Assembly: GCA_026770585.1 (NCBI GenBank)
Contig: MU647045.1
Span: 46,073 to 57,137 of the forward strand
Length of the DNA: 11,065 bases
Reading direction: 5' to 3'
From: Baffinella frigidus
Taxonomy: Eukaryota > Cryptophyceae > Cryptomonadales > Baffinellaceae
The notes below the pieces were generated by a model. The model did not search any database. It was not told where the DNA came from and worked only from the letters and a program-made list of their open reading frames with translations. This document shows, piece by piece, positions 1 to 6,640 of this stretch (positions within the stretch are counted from its first letter, which is position 1; each line of letters opens with the position of its first letter). A program made the translations under genes and the position numbers.

Positions 1-101
<101 letters not shown>

Positions 102-149
102 GGGGAAACCAAACCCTAAACCCTCGCACGGGAGCAGGTCGCTGCAAGA

Positions 150-980
150 ATCACCTCGTGGATCGTCGACTTGATTCTCCACAGGGTACGAGTCCCGTCC
201 ACGCAAGAGTGTAAGACTGACCTGGGAAAACAAGTCAGTTCACACGGAATTTGTATCAACTTTCCGAAATTTCGATTTTTCTCGGCGGAGAATGTTGACT
301 TATGAACTTTTCAAAATAGCCAGATCTGGCTATTTTTACTACACGGCACTCTGCCCTCCACTCTTGCGTGGGTCGCCTAACAGATTCTATCTCAGATTTT
401 GGCTTGGCTTTGGAGCCATTAAACACCAGGATGTGTGCCGGATTTTTTTCAGATGGACTCCGTGTGAAATAGAATGTATTAGGTGACGTGATGAGTATGG
501 GGAGATCACCTCGTGGATCGTCGACCTCATCCTCCACAGGGTGCGATTCAACTCAGATTTTGGCTTGGCGTTGGAGCCATTTCGTGCTGTTCGGGTTTAA
601 AATACCAGGATATGTACCGGAATTATCCAGATGGACGCCTTGCGAAATAGAATGTATTATGTGTCGGGATGAACGAGGAGCACCTCGTGGATCGTCGACT
701 TGATTCTCCACAGGGTACGAGTCACGTCACCTGACAGATTGTATCTCAGATTTTCGCTTGGCGTTGGAGCCATTTTGTACTTTTCGTGGTGTAAATACTA
801 GGATGTGTACCAGAAATCCTTTAGACGGACGCCTTGCGAAATATATAATCTATTAGGTGACGGGATGAAGGAGGACCACCTCGTGGGTCAGGACCACCTG
901 GTGGATAAGGTTATGAGTCCTTCTGTAGGAGGTTGGGTTATGAGCCCCACTAATCAGGACCACCTGGTGGATCGTCGAGC
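150..980 (+). repeat. Satellite of 175-195 bp units, about 3.5 copies
   Basis: The anchor CACCTCGTGGATCGTCGAC recurs at 152, 507 and 681; shortened or altered forms lie at 877, 895 and 961. Between anchors the order is conserved: CTCCACAGGGT, then ATCTCAGATTTT, GCTTGGCGTTGGAGCCATT, a GGATGTGTACC-like box, GGACGCCTTGCGAAATA and a GGTGACGGGATGA-like end. Unit lengths are about 180 (after removing an insertion), 174 and 196 bp. The short reading frames here are not conserved between units, so this is noncoding satellite rather than a gene. The 3' half of the unit reappears at 2812-3020. Confidence 0.88.
199..371. mobile_element. 173 bp MITE-like element inserted in the satellite
   Basis: The ends are perfect 13 bp terminal inverted repeats, CCACGCAAGAGTG at 199-211 and CACTCTTGCGTGG at 359-371. 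The element lies inside the first satellite unit and is absent from sister units, which give an empty site near 730-737. Flanking GT on both sides fits a 2 bp target duplication, although a GTC duplication with shifted borders is also possible. It contains a perfect 24 bp palindrome at 313-336 centred on AGATCT. No transposase is encoded. The terminal CCACGCA matches the ends of the 150 bp elements at 1109 and 2405, which suggests a shared family of mobilising enzymes. Confidence 0.82.
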
Positions 981-1031
981 GTGTTCTTCACGTGGTACTT
1001 CCATCAAACCCCTTTCCAATCAACCGTATTA

Positions 1032-1405
1032 GTATTGTAGTTAGTACGAGGCGCGTCCGAATAGTATTGTAGTTGTTACATGGCACGTCTGAATAGCATT
1101 GTAGTTGTCCACGCAGGGCTGGAGGGGGGGGTATTCAAAAGTCATTTTTGAAGGGAAAACTTTCTCAAAAGTCAATTTTTAGCACAAAAACGGCTCCAAG
1201 AACGATCAAAGGGCTCCAAGAACGATCTAGGGATACCCCCACGTAGGGCCCTGTGTGGTACCTGGCACGTCCGAATAGTACTACTGCAGTTAGTACGAGG
1301 CGCGTCCGAATAGTGTTGTAGTTGTGTTGTAGTGTTAGTGTTGTAGTGTCCGAACAGTATCGTAGTTACTACGAGGCGCGTCCGAACAGTGTCGTAGCAC
1401 GCACG
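1032..1405 (+). repeat. About 32 bp tandem repeat, roughly seven degenerate units
   Basis: Units read GTATTGTAGTT, then TACGAGGCGCGTCCGAATA or a close variant. Clear copies start at 1032 and 1064, continue as a split copy at 1096-1108 plus 1259-1275, and follow up to about 1405. The array is interrupted by the element at 1109-1258 and ends at the element at 1412-1559. No coding content is seen. Confidence 0.75.
1109..1258 (+). mobile_element. 150 bp MITE-like element, copy 1
   Basis: Terminal inverted repeats are CCACGCAGGGC (1109-1119) and GCCCTGTGTGG (1248-1258), with one mismatch. A second inner inverted repeat pairs GGGGGGTATTC near 1127 with GGATACCCCC at 1231-1240. The body includes GTCATTTTTGA, AAAAGTCAATTTTTAGC and two GGCTCCAAGAACGA boxes. 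Joining the flanks restores an intact 32 bp satellite unit, so the borders are well supported, though no target-site duplication remains. It is too short to encode a transposase. An inverted relative lies at 2405-2553. Confidence 0.83.
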
Positions 1406-1411
1406 AGGATG

Positions 1412-1559
1412 TATCTCAGAAAAGGGATTTTTAAATTCGTTTTCTTAAGGCAACCCCCCTTCAAATTTGTCAACTTATGCGCAGAGAAAAGAATAAGTTG
1501 ACGAATTTGTAAGGGGATTGACTTAAGAAAACGAATTTAAAAATCCCTTTTCTGAGATA
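1412..1559. mobile_element. 148 bp near-palindromic foldback/MITE element
   Basis: A perfect 38 bp inverted repeat (1412-1449 with 1522-1559) begins TATCTCAGAAAAGG and ends CCTTTTCTGAGATA. The pairing continues imperfectly inward, matching CAACTTAT near 1480 with ATAAGTTG near 1493, so almost the whole element can fold into one stem with a loop of about 14 nt. Direct repeats AGGATG flank it at 1406-1411 and 1560-1565 and look like a 6 bp target-site duplication. A TA duplication with the ends starting TCTCAG is an alternative reading. No open frame spans it. Confidence 0.87.
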
Positions 1560-1605
1560 AGGATGCAGGCTAGCAGGCTCCACTGTGCTACGCGCTACGT
1601 CCAGT

Positions 1606-1666
1606 GCACTCAGCAACGTGAACTAGACTGTGCGTTGTGCTAAGTCTAGTGCACGTTGCTGAGTGC
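1606..1666. repeat. 61 bp hairpin next to the minisatellite
   Basis: The arms GCACTCAGCAACGTG (1606-1620) and CACGTTGCTGAGTGC (1652-1666) pair perfectly. After one mismatch, ACTAGACT (1622-1629) pairs with AGTCTAGT (1643-1650), leaving a 13 nt loop. The arms share the GTGCACTC vocabulary of the neighbouring minisatellite and may be its diverged seed. Confidence 0.8.
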
Positions 1667-1693
1667 GTGCACTGCTGTGCGTTGGGCTAGGTC

Positions 1694-2194
1694 GAGTGCA
1701 CTCTTTTGCGCTGAGTCGAGTGCACTCCTTTGCGCTGAGTCGAGTGCACTCCTTTGCGCTGAGTCGAGTGCACTCCTTTGCGCTGAGTCGAGTGCGCTCC
1801 TTTGCGCTGAGTCGAGTGCACTCCTTTGCGCTGGGTCGAGTGCACTCCTTTGCGCTGAGTCGAGTGCACTCCTTTGCGCTGAGTCGAGTGCACTCCTTTG
1901 CGCTGGGTCGAGTGCACTCCTTTGCGCTGAGTCGAGTGCGCTCCTTTGCGCTGAGTCGAGTGCACTCCTTTGCGCTGGGTCGAGTGCACTCCTTTGCGCT
2001 GAGTCGAGTGCGCTCCTTTGCGCTGAGTCGAGTGCACTCCTTTGCGCTGGGTCGAGTGCACTCCTTTGCGCTGAGTCGAGTGCGCTCCTTTGCGCTGAGT
2101 CGAGTGCACTCCTTTGCGCTGGGTCGAGTGCACTCCTTTGCGCTGAGTCGAGTGCACTCCTTTGCGCTAAGTCGATTGCACGTTGCGCTGAGTC
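1694..2194 (+). repeat. 24 bp minisatellite, about 21 units, with 72 bp higher-order pattern
   Basis: The unit begins GAGTGCACTCCTTTGCGC and ends TGAGTC; its first ten bases form a perfect palindrome. Twenty units are 24 bp, and the last (2174-2194) is 21 bp and degenerate. Three main types occur: A (consensus), B (GTGCGCTC) and C (TGGGTC). The order from unit 4 is ABC AAC ABC ABC ABC AA, so a 72 bp block was amplified secondarily. Because 24 is a multiple of three, long stop-free frames appear on both strands (1646-2309). These are artefacts of periodicity, not proteins. Confidence 0.95.
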
Positions 2195-2404
2195 GAGTGC
2201 GCTCCGCTGTGTGTTGCGCGAAACCGAGTGCGACTGGAGTGCCTCATCGGGACTCTGGTGGATCAGATGCATCAGAGGCCCTATGTCGCTACGGTATTGC
2301 GTACCGTAGGGACGGTATTGCCTACCGTAGGGTCCTATGGATTATCCGCTTGTGGGCCAAACCGAGTGCGACTGAAACGCATCGAGGAGTGCCCCATCGG
2401 AACT
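2195..2404. other. Minisatellite-flanking DNA with CTACGGTA hairpins
   Basis: No gene is seen. A direct repeat, AAACCGAGTGCGACTG, begins near 2221 and near 2358, each followed by a GAGTGCC(T/C)CATCGG box. At 2289-2309, CTACGGTA and TACCGTAG form an 8 bp stem with a 5 nt loop, and a second ACGGTATTGCCTACCGT hairpin follows. The CCTACCGTAGGG motif recurs near 2963 and throughout 8360-8850. Confidence 0.6.
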
Positions 2405-2553
2405 CCACTCCAGGCCCTTGGGTGGGGTATTCCGTGCTCGTTCTTGGAGCCGTTTGCTCGTTCTTGGAGCCGTTTTGTGCTAAAAATTGACTTTTGAGAA
2501 CGTTTTCCCATCAAAAATGACTTTTGAATACCCCCCCCTCCAGCCCTGCGTGG
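2405..2553 (-). mobile_element. 149 bp MITE-like element, copy 2 (inverted)
   Basis: Read on the minus strand this matches the element at 1109-1258 almost throughout: GCCCTGCGTGG end (2543-2553), the poly-G/TATTC box, AAAAGTCATTTTT, AAAAGTCAATTTTTAGC and two GGCTCCAAGAACGA boxes. The other end (from 2405, CCACTCCAGGCCCT) is more diverged. CT on both sides may be a 2 bp target duplication. With copy 1 it forms a long inverted repeat around 1.1 kb of satellite. Confidence 0.82.
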
Positions 2554-2624
2554 CTGGTGGATCAGATGGATCCGAGATGGATCCGTAGGGACATAGGGCG
2601 GTCCTACGGATATCCTAACCGATT

Positions 2625-2813
2625 GTTGGTTGCCCACATCGAGGTGTGCCTGATTGGGGCTCTGATCCTGCTCCTCCGTTAGGGTTTAGGAGTTGAACCC
2701 CACCTTACACCCCAGACCCCAGACCTGTAGGTTTAGGGACGTAAGCCCACCTTGCAACCAACCCCGCCTCTGATCCTGCTCCTCTGGTGAAGTCTCTGAT
2801 CCTGCTCCTCTGG
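2625..2813 (+). repeat. About 185 bp direct repeat, copy 1
   Basis: Starts GTTGGTTGCCCACATCGAGG, includes GGGTTTAGGAGTT, CCACCTTACACCCCAGACC and TAGGTTTAGGGACGTAAGC, and ends with two CTCTGATCCTGCTCCTCTGG motifs. The second copy at 3044-3225 differs by scattered substitutions and small indels. No reading frame is conserved across both. Confidence 0.88.
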
Positions 2814-3020
2814 CGTTGGTGTCATTCCTTACTTGTAGGGGTGTAAATCGTTTGATCTGAACCGCAAATCCTTTCGATGGACGCCTTGCGAAATAGAATC
2901 TATCCCTTAAGTGGCGGACGGGCGAATATTCACCCTAACTCGCCCTAGGCAGGTCCTAGGGCCCTACCGTAGGGCGTATCAGCCTACTGGCCACTTAAGG
3001 GAGAGGTGACGCGATGAACT
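2812..3020 (+). repeat. Orphan half unit of the 175-195 bp satellite
   Basis: From GGCGTTGG (2812) through GGACGCCTTGCGAAATAGAA (about 2879-2898) and GGTGACGCGATGAA (about 3005) this follows the 3' half of the satellite unit at 150-980. It is split by the inverted-repeat element at 2904-3001. It lies between the two copies of the 185 bp direct repeat. Confidence 0.78.
2904..3001. mobile_element. 98 bp inverted-repeat element in the orphan satellite unit
   Basis: Perfect 12 bp ends, CCCTTAAGTGGC at 2904-2915 and GCCACTTAAGGG at 2990-3001, bracket sequence absent from the homologous satellite units, which read CTATTAGGTGACG at the same place. The interior has CCTAGG and CCTACCGTAGGG palindromic motifs. 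No clear target duplication is visible. It is probably a very short nonautonomous transposon. Confidence 0.7.
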
Positions 3021-3043
3021 CGCAACCCTGGCTCTGATCCAGG

Positions 3044-3225
3044 GTTGGTTGCCCACATCGAGGTGTGCCTGATTGGGGCTCTGACCCTCCTGCTCCTTCA
3101 GGGTTTAGGAGTTTGACCCCACCTTACACCCCAGACCTTTAGGTTTAGGGACGTAAGCCCACCTTGCAACCAACCCCGCCTCTGATCCTGCTGCTCTGGT
3201 GAAGTCTCTGATCCTGCTCCTCTGG
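3044..3225 (+). repeat. About 185 bp direct repeat, copy 2
   Basis: This is the second copy of the unit at 2625-2813. It is followed by another GGTGACGCGATGAACTCGC segment also found near 3004, which shows that the amplified block was larger than the 185 bp core. Confidence 0.88.
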
Positions 3226-3435
3226 GGTGACGCGATGAACTCGCAACCCTGGTTCTGATCCTGCTGCTCTGGTGAAGTTGCGTTGTGGACTTTCCCGCCC
3301 ACGCTTTATGACGGTTTAGGGTGTAGCACCCTCACCCATAATCGTTGAACCCTTTACCAGAAATCCGCGCAGGTTGATGGTGTAGAACCGTGAACCGTAA
3401 ACGCTCACCCGTAATCGGTAAACCCTACACACCAG
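3226..3435. other. Degenerate telomere-like spacer without a gene
   Basis: Short imperfect stretches such as GGTTTAGGGTGTAGC and GAACCGTAAACGC, and a satellite-like CAGAAATCCGCGCAGG, are present. I see no conserved reading frame and no RNA gene. Confidence 0.5.
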
Positions 3436-3470
3436 GTGTGCGAGGATGTGCGAGGGGTGCAGGTTCAGAC
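3436..3470 (+). repeat. 34-35 bp direct repeat flanking the tetranucleotide tract, left copy
   Basis: GTGTGCGAGGATGTGCG followed by a G-rich part and TTCAGAC. The right copy is at 3695-3728. A weaker third form starts near 3937 (GTGTGTGAGGATG). Confidence 0.75.
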
Positions 3471-3634
3471 AGGCTGGCTGGCAGGCAGGCAGGCAGGTAG
3501 GTAGGCAGGCAGGCAGGCAGGCAGGTAGGTAGGCAGGCAGGCAGGCAGGCAGGCAGACAGGTAGGTAGGCAGGCAGGCAGGCAGGTAGGTAGGTAGGCAC
3601 GTAGGCAGGCAGGCACGTAGGCACGTAGGCACGT

Positions 3635-3669
<35 letters not shown>

Positions 3670-3690
3670 CACGTAGGTAGGCAGGCAGGA
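3471..3690 (+). repeat. (GGCA/GGTA/CGTA)n tetranucleotide tract
   Basis: About 220 bases of AGGC, AGGT and ACGT tetramers. The minus-strand frames read as repeated Cys-Leu-Pro-Ala, which is simply the translation of the tetranucleotide and not a protein. It sits exactly between two direct repeats. Confidence 0.97.
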
Positions 3691-3694
3691 AGAT

Positions 3695-3728
3695 GTGTGC
3701 GAGGATGTGCGGGGATGCGGATTCAGAC
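3695..3728 (+). repeat. 34-35 bp direct repeat, right copy
   Basis: Matches 3436-3470 with a few substitutions and a 1 bp length difference. The pair suggests that the tetranucleotide tract expanded inside a duplicated segment. Confidence 0.75.
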
Positions 3729-3742
3729 CCTGGGCACGTCAG

Positions 3743-3769
3743 ACCCTGGGCACCTTCCGTGCCCAGGGT
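3743..3769. repeat. 11 bp stem hairpin
   Basis: ACCCTGGGCAC (3743-3753) and GTGCCCAGGGT (3759-3769) are perfectly complementary around a CTTCC loop. A direct copy of the left arm, GACCCTGGGCAC, lies just upstream near 3726. No U-tract follows, and a bacterial-type terminator is not expected here. Confidence 0.8.
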
Positions 3770-3839
3770 TACGGTCTAGAACCCTAAACCGTAAGCCCTG
3801 GCAGGTGTGTGGGGGATGCCCTAGCTCTGCCTTACTTGG

Positions 3840-3906
3840 GTTGACCGACTATTCTCAAGTTGACGTGCTGGCTTCGTGGTACAAACGCGTCAACTTTGGA
3901 GCGAAA
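3840..3906 (-). repeat. F-family hairpin repeat, copy F1
   Basis: The minus strand matches the family core: AAAGTTGACG, a GTACC box, then GTCAACTTGAGAATAGTCGG. This is the only F copy outside 6765-9172. The frame of 3697-3945 crosses it but is not kept in the other copies. Confidence 0.72.
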
Positions 3907-4020
3907 TGTGCCCTGAGCGAGAAACGTTGTGGAGCAGGTGTGTGAGGATGTAAGGGGGATGCGGGTGCGGGTGGACGCCCAGTCTTCTCTCGCTCTCCTT
4001 CGTAGAGAGGTGCTTCGGGG

Positions 4021-4290
4021 GTTAGCGTTTATGGTGCAGGGCGCAGAGTGCAGGGTCTGGGGCCTAGGGTGCAGGGGGTAGGGAGTTGAGGGTGTAGGGT
4101 GTAGGATGTAGGGTTAGGACGCGGAGTGTTGTGTTAGGGTATAGTGTTTAGGTGTTTTAGAGTGTAGGGGGTTAGGGTATAGGGTTTAGGTGTTTTAGAG
4201 TGTAGGGGGTTCAGCGTGCAGGGTGCAGGGTGTAGGGGGTGTAGGGTGTAGGGTGTAGGGGTGTAGGGGGTAGGGTTGGGGTTTGAACCT
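4021..4290 (+). repeat. Degenerate telomeric DNA, G-rich strand on plus
   Basis: Repeated GGGTGTAGGGTG, TTTAGGTGTTTTAGAG and TAGGGTTAGG-like units form a strongly G-rich plus strand. Direct duplications are visible, such as TTTAGGTGTTTTAGAGTGTA near 4147 and near 4186. It is bounded near 4290 by a change to the C-rich strand. Confidence 0.82.
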
Positions 4291-5080
4291 GGATGCGTCC
4301 CCCCCCCTCCTGCGAAATGAGGTTGATGCTGGAATCAGCGTGTGCACCCGTTAACCCCAACCCCCATCCCCGTACCCCGTACCCCTACCCTAAATCCTAA
4401 CTTCCAACCCTGCGGTGTGCGGGGGTGTCGATAGCGGCTAACTGAAATGAGGGTGTGCACCCGTTAACCCCTAACTCCTGTATCCTAAATCCTAACTTCC
4501 AACCCTGTAGTGTGCGGGGTTGTCAAAACCGGCTGAATGAAATCAGGGTGGGCAACCGTTAACCCCTAACCCCTGACCCCTAAATCCTCACCCCTAACCC
4601 CCAACCCTGCAGTGTGCGGGGTTGTCAATAACGGCTGAATGAAATCAGGGTGTGCACCCGTTAACCCCTGAACCCTAACCCCTAACCCCCAACCCCTGCA
4701 GTGTACGGGGGTGTCGATAACGGCTGACTACGTACAGGGTTTGGGTTAGTCACAGGTGCATGGTTTGGGTTAGGCACAACCCCAAACTCTAACCCCTAAA
4801 CCCTAACCCCCAACCCTGCAGTGTGCGGGGGCGTCAATAGCGGCTGACTGAAATCAGGGTGAGCAACCGTTAACCCCAACCCCTAACTCCCAACCCTTAA
4901 CCCCAAACCCCCAACCCCTGCAGTGTAAGGGGGTGTCGATAATAGCTGACCACTGACCACGTGCAGGGTGTGGGTTAGTCACAGGTGCATGGTGTGGGTC
5001 ATGCACAACCCCAAACCCTCAAACCTAAACCCTAAACCCTAAAACCTAAACCCGCAGTGTGCGGGGGTGTCAATAACGGC
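4291..5080 (+). repeat. Seven modules alternating with degenerate CCCTAA tracts
   Basis: The core GTGTGCGGGGGTGTCAATAA followed by CGGCTGA and often GAAATCAGGGTG recurs at about 4415, 4510, 4612, 4701, 4821, 4923 and 5057. Between cores are CCGTTAACCCC and runs of degenerate ACCCCTAA, giving spacings of 89-134 bp. Two members (near 4730 and 4970) also share GTTAGTCACAGGTGCATGGT. This has the look of subtelomeric repeat DNA in which a short spacer is interleaved with decayed telomere repeats. Confidence 0.85.
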
Positions 5081-5083
5081 GGA

Positions 5084-5130
5084 CTACGTACGTCTACTCG
5101 ACGTCTCTATTTCCGGCGAGGTTGACACCC
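5084..5130 (+). repeat. 47 bp direct repeat, copy 1
   Basis: Starts CTACGTACGTCT and ends TTTCCGGCGAGGTTGACACCC. The copy at 5323-5369 has the same length and only a few differences. The intervening 190 bp hold three GTTGACTTTCA boxes (5244, 5255, 5269). Confidence 0.88.
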
Positions 5131-5322
5131 CAAACCTCACGTGACCCCCACCAGAAAGTTGACAGGGTGTGTACCACATACAATGCTTTTTGCGCCTTTT
5201 AGTACCAGAACGCATTCATCTCGACCGGTCGGTTTCCCACAGAGTTGACTTTCATGTTGACTTTCAGAGTTGACTTTCATGGATTTGGTCCCTTCGCGGC
5301 ACGTGAGGCCGGTCAGGGCGGG
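5131..5322. other. Spacer between the 47 bp repeats
   Basis: No gene is seen. It has three GTTGACTTTCA boxes and AAGTTGACAGGGTGTGTACC near 5155, which resembles the first half of the F-family core and may be a fragment of it. Confidence 0.45.
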
Positions 5323-5369
5323 CTACGTACGTCTGATCCACGTCTCTATTTCCGGCGAGGTTGACACCC
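5323..5369 (+). repeat. 47 bp direct repeat, copy 2
   Basis: Second copy of 5084-5130. It is followed by AAACCCAACCCCGAAACCC, again telomere-like, so the pair probably belongs to the same subtelomere-like array. Confidence 0.88.
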
Positions 5370-5484
5370 GAAACCCAACCCCGAAACCCAACCCCGGAAC
5401 CCTGACCCCGAAACCCGAAACCCTAAAGTGGGGGAGGTTTCTGACTAGGGTTCATACAGCCCGTATCCAGCGAGATCTGCACTA

Positions 5485-5503
5485 CCGTATGCGAATCATA
5501 CGG
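5485..5503. repeat. 7 bp stem hairpin
   Basis: CCGTATG and CATACGG pair around CGAAT, at the left edge of the AT-rich island. No function is assigned. Confidence 0.6.
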
Positions 5504-5596
5504 TTGTTATCATTTGTTCACAACAACAATGTGTTCATGTCTTCACAAGATCAATAATATTACATATTGATACATGTAAAACGATTGTAGTAAATA

Positions 5597-5659
5597 AATA
5601 ATCATGTACGTGAATATATTATTACAATGAATAATCATGTACGTGAATATATTATTACA
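5597..5659 (+). repeat. Two copies of a 33 bp AT-rich unit
   Basis: A 30 bp segment beginning AATAATCATGTACGTGAATA is present identically at 5597-5626 and 5630-5659, separated by ATG. Confidence 0.93.
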
Positions 5660-5765
5660 CAACCACTGATCCTCCCCCCCCTGGAAGGTGGGGATCTACA
5701 CATATGATTATATGCTTACGAATGTGTATATGAATGTATATGAATATGAATATGAATGAATATAT

Positions 5766-5820
5766 ATCAATATATGACATCATGAATGTATCTGATACAT
5801 TCATGATGTCATATATTGAT
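5766..5820. repeat. Perfect 55 bp palindrome (27 bp arms, 1 nt loop)
   Basis: The arms at 5766-5792 and 5794-5820 are exactly complementary around a T at 5793; the tip reads GAATGTATCTGATACATTC. It would extrude as a cruciform and is hard to clone or amplify. GACATC near 5777 and TGACATCC at 5830 give an extra partial copy of the stem sequence. Confidence 0.95.
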
Positions 5821-5929
5821 GTCATATATATGACATCCTCCCCCCCCAAAATGCTTTCTCTGCAGTCCTTTCTACGGAAGGGCGTTTCGTTGGCGTATGT
5901 TGGGAGAAATTAAAACCTAAAGGACCTGC

Positions 5930-6130
5930 AGGTGGGGATATACACAGACTCCTTCCGCTTCCTCCTCCCAAACGCCTCCACGCCCGAACCGGGCCCGTCC
6001 ACTTCGGAGGCGGTCAATGCCACGATTCGAGGGCCAAAGGGCGGCGGGCCCGGCTCGGGGGGCGCTCCTACGATCGATGCGCCCCTCGCCGTATCTCTCG
6101 TTTGCAGGTCGATGCCCCCCTACCACACAA
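5930..6130 (+). repeat. CGATCGATGCGCC repeat, copy 1, with GC-rich flank
   Basis: GGGGGGCGCTCCTACGATCG, then ATGCGCCCCTCGCCGTATCTC, then TTTGCAGGTCGATGC. Related copies are at 6592-6640 and 7042-7100, and the first part alone is at 6472-6497. The frame in this segment (APTIDAPLAVSLV) is short and its context changes between copies, so I treat it as a dispersed repeat and not an exon. Confidence 0.65.
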
Positions 6131-6470
6131 GGCTGGCCGCTGCCTTTTAAAAAATGCTGGGTTTTACGCTCGTGTCCAGGTTTGTACCGGGCTGGTCACG
6201 TTACCGCCCGAGTTTCGGGCGGTGACCTGACCAATTCCCGTACAAAACCACTAAAAGAGGTTTTACACAGCCACATGTAGATTTTACTTCGGAATCCACC
6301 TGTATGGCTTGCCATCCAATTATGACCCTCCTTAAACTTCCATTTTGGCCCGTCTGGCAAGACCCCCGCGGGAGCGCCGCCGGGGGCAATACGAGTACCC
6401 CTTTGACTTTTTCGGCCAAAATTGGCTACTTTCCTCAGGCCTGCCCGCTTTTCATAGAAAGGTCACTGTC
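6131..6470. other. No gene recognised; one hairpin
   Basis: The only clear structure is ACCGCCCGA (6203-6211) with TCGGGCGGT (6215-6223) around GTT, extended by GGTCAC and GTGACC nearby. Overlapping short frames exist on both strands but show no recognisable protein. Confidence 0.5.
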
Positions 6471-6471
6471 C

Positions 6472-6640
6472 GCCTCGGGGGGCGCTCCGACGATCTTCTT
6501 CTTCTTCGTCTTTATTACTCTCGATACAGGTCCTAGAAAGGCCCTTTAGCCTTGAGTTGAGTGATACAATGTCTATGAGCCTCAAGAACGAGCCTACGAT
6601 CGATGCGCCCCTCGCCGTATCTCTCGTGGGCAGGTCCTAG
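6472..6640 (+). repeat. Partial and full CGATCGATGCGCC repeat copies
   Basis: 6472-6497 repeats CCTCGGGGGGCGCTCCGACG and then runs into (TTC)n. 6592-6640 repeats CCTACGATCGATGCGCCCC and CTCGCCGTATCTCTCG, followed by GGCAGGTCCTAG. The bases between them hold no recognised feature. Confidence 0.6.

Larger units (their letters stand above)
5505..5850. other. AT-rich island between C-rich borders
   Basis: Composition shifts abruptly from GC-rich to strongly AT-rich, with TGAATATGAATATGAATGAA-like runs, a duplicated 33 bp unit and a perfect palindrome. CTCCCCCCC runs border the inner part at about 5672 and 5839. AGGTGGGGAT(C/A)TACACA occurs at both 5686 and 5929, just beyond each side, and may mark a duplicated target or a recombination joint. 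No reading frame here looks like a gene. Confidence 0.6.

Noticed and set aside
256-703. Short frames in the first satellite and in the 173 bp element.
   Set aside because: Not conserved between satellite units; they cross an insertion border.
1694-2194. CRISPR-like regular repeats.
   Set aside because: Units are contiguous with no unique spacers, there are no cas genes, and the context is eukaryotic.
1646-2309. Long open frames on both strands (repeated CAESSALL, SALDSAQR, HSTQRKG, HSFALSRV).
   Set aside because: All come from a 24 bp unit without stops. Several frames on both strands are equally open, with no start context, splice sites or non-repeat domain.
3316-3672. Minus-strand Cys-Leu-Pro-Ala protein frames.
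   Set aside because: Direct translation of the GGCA/GGTA tetranucleotide tract.
3743-3769. Rho-independent terminator.
   Set aside because: Stem and loop fit, but there is no T-run, no upstream gene, and the genome appears eukaryotic.
5930-6150. A coding exon around APTIDAPLAVSLVCR.
   Set aside because: The sequence is a dispersed repeat (6592, 7042) whose flanks and frame continuation change between copies.
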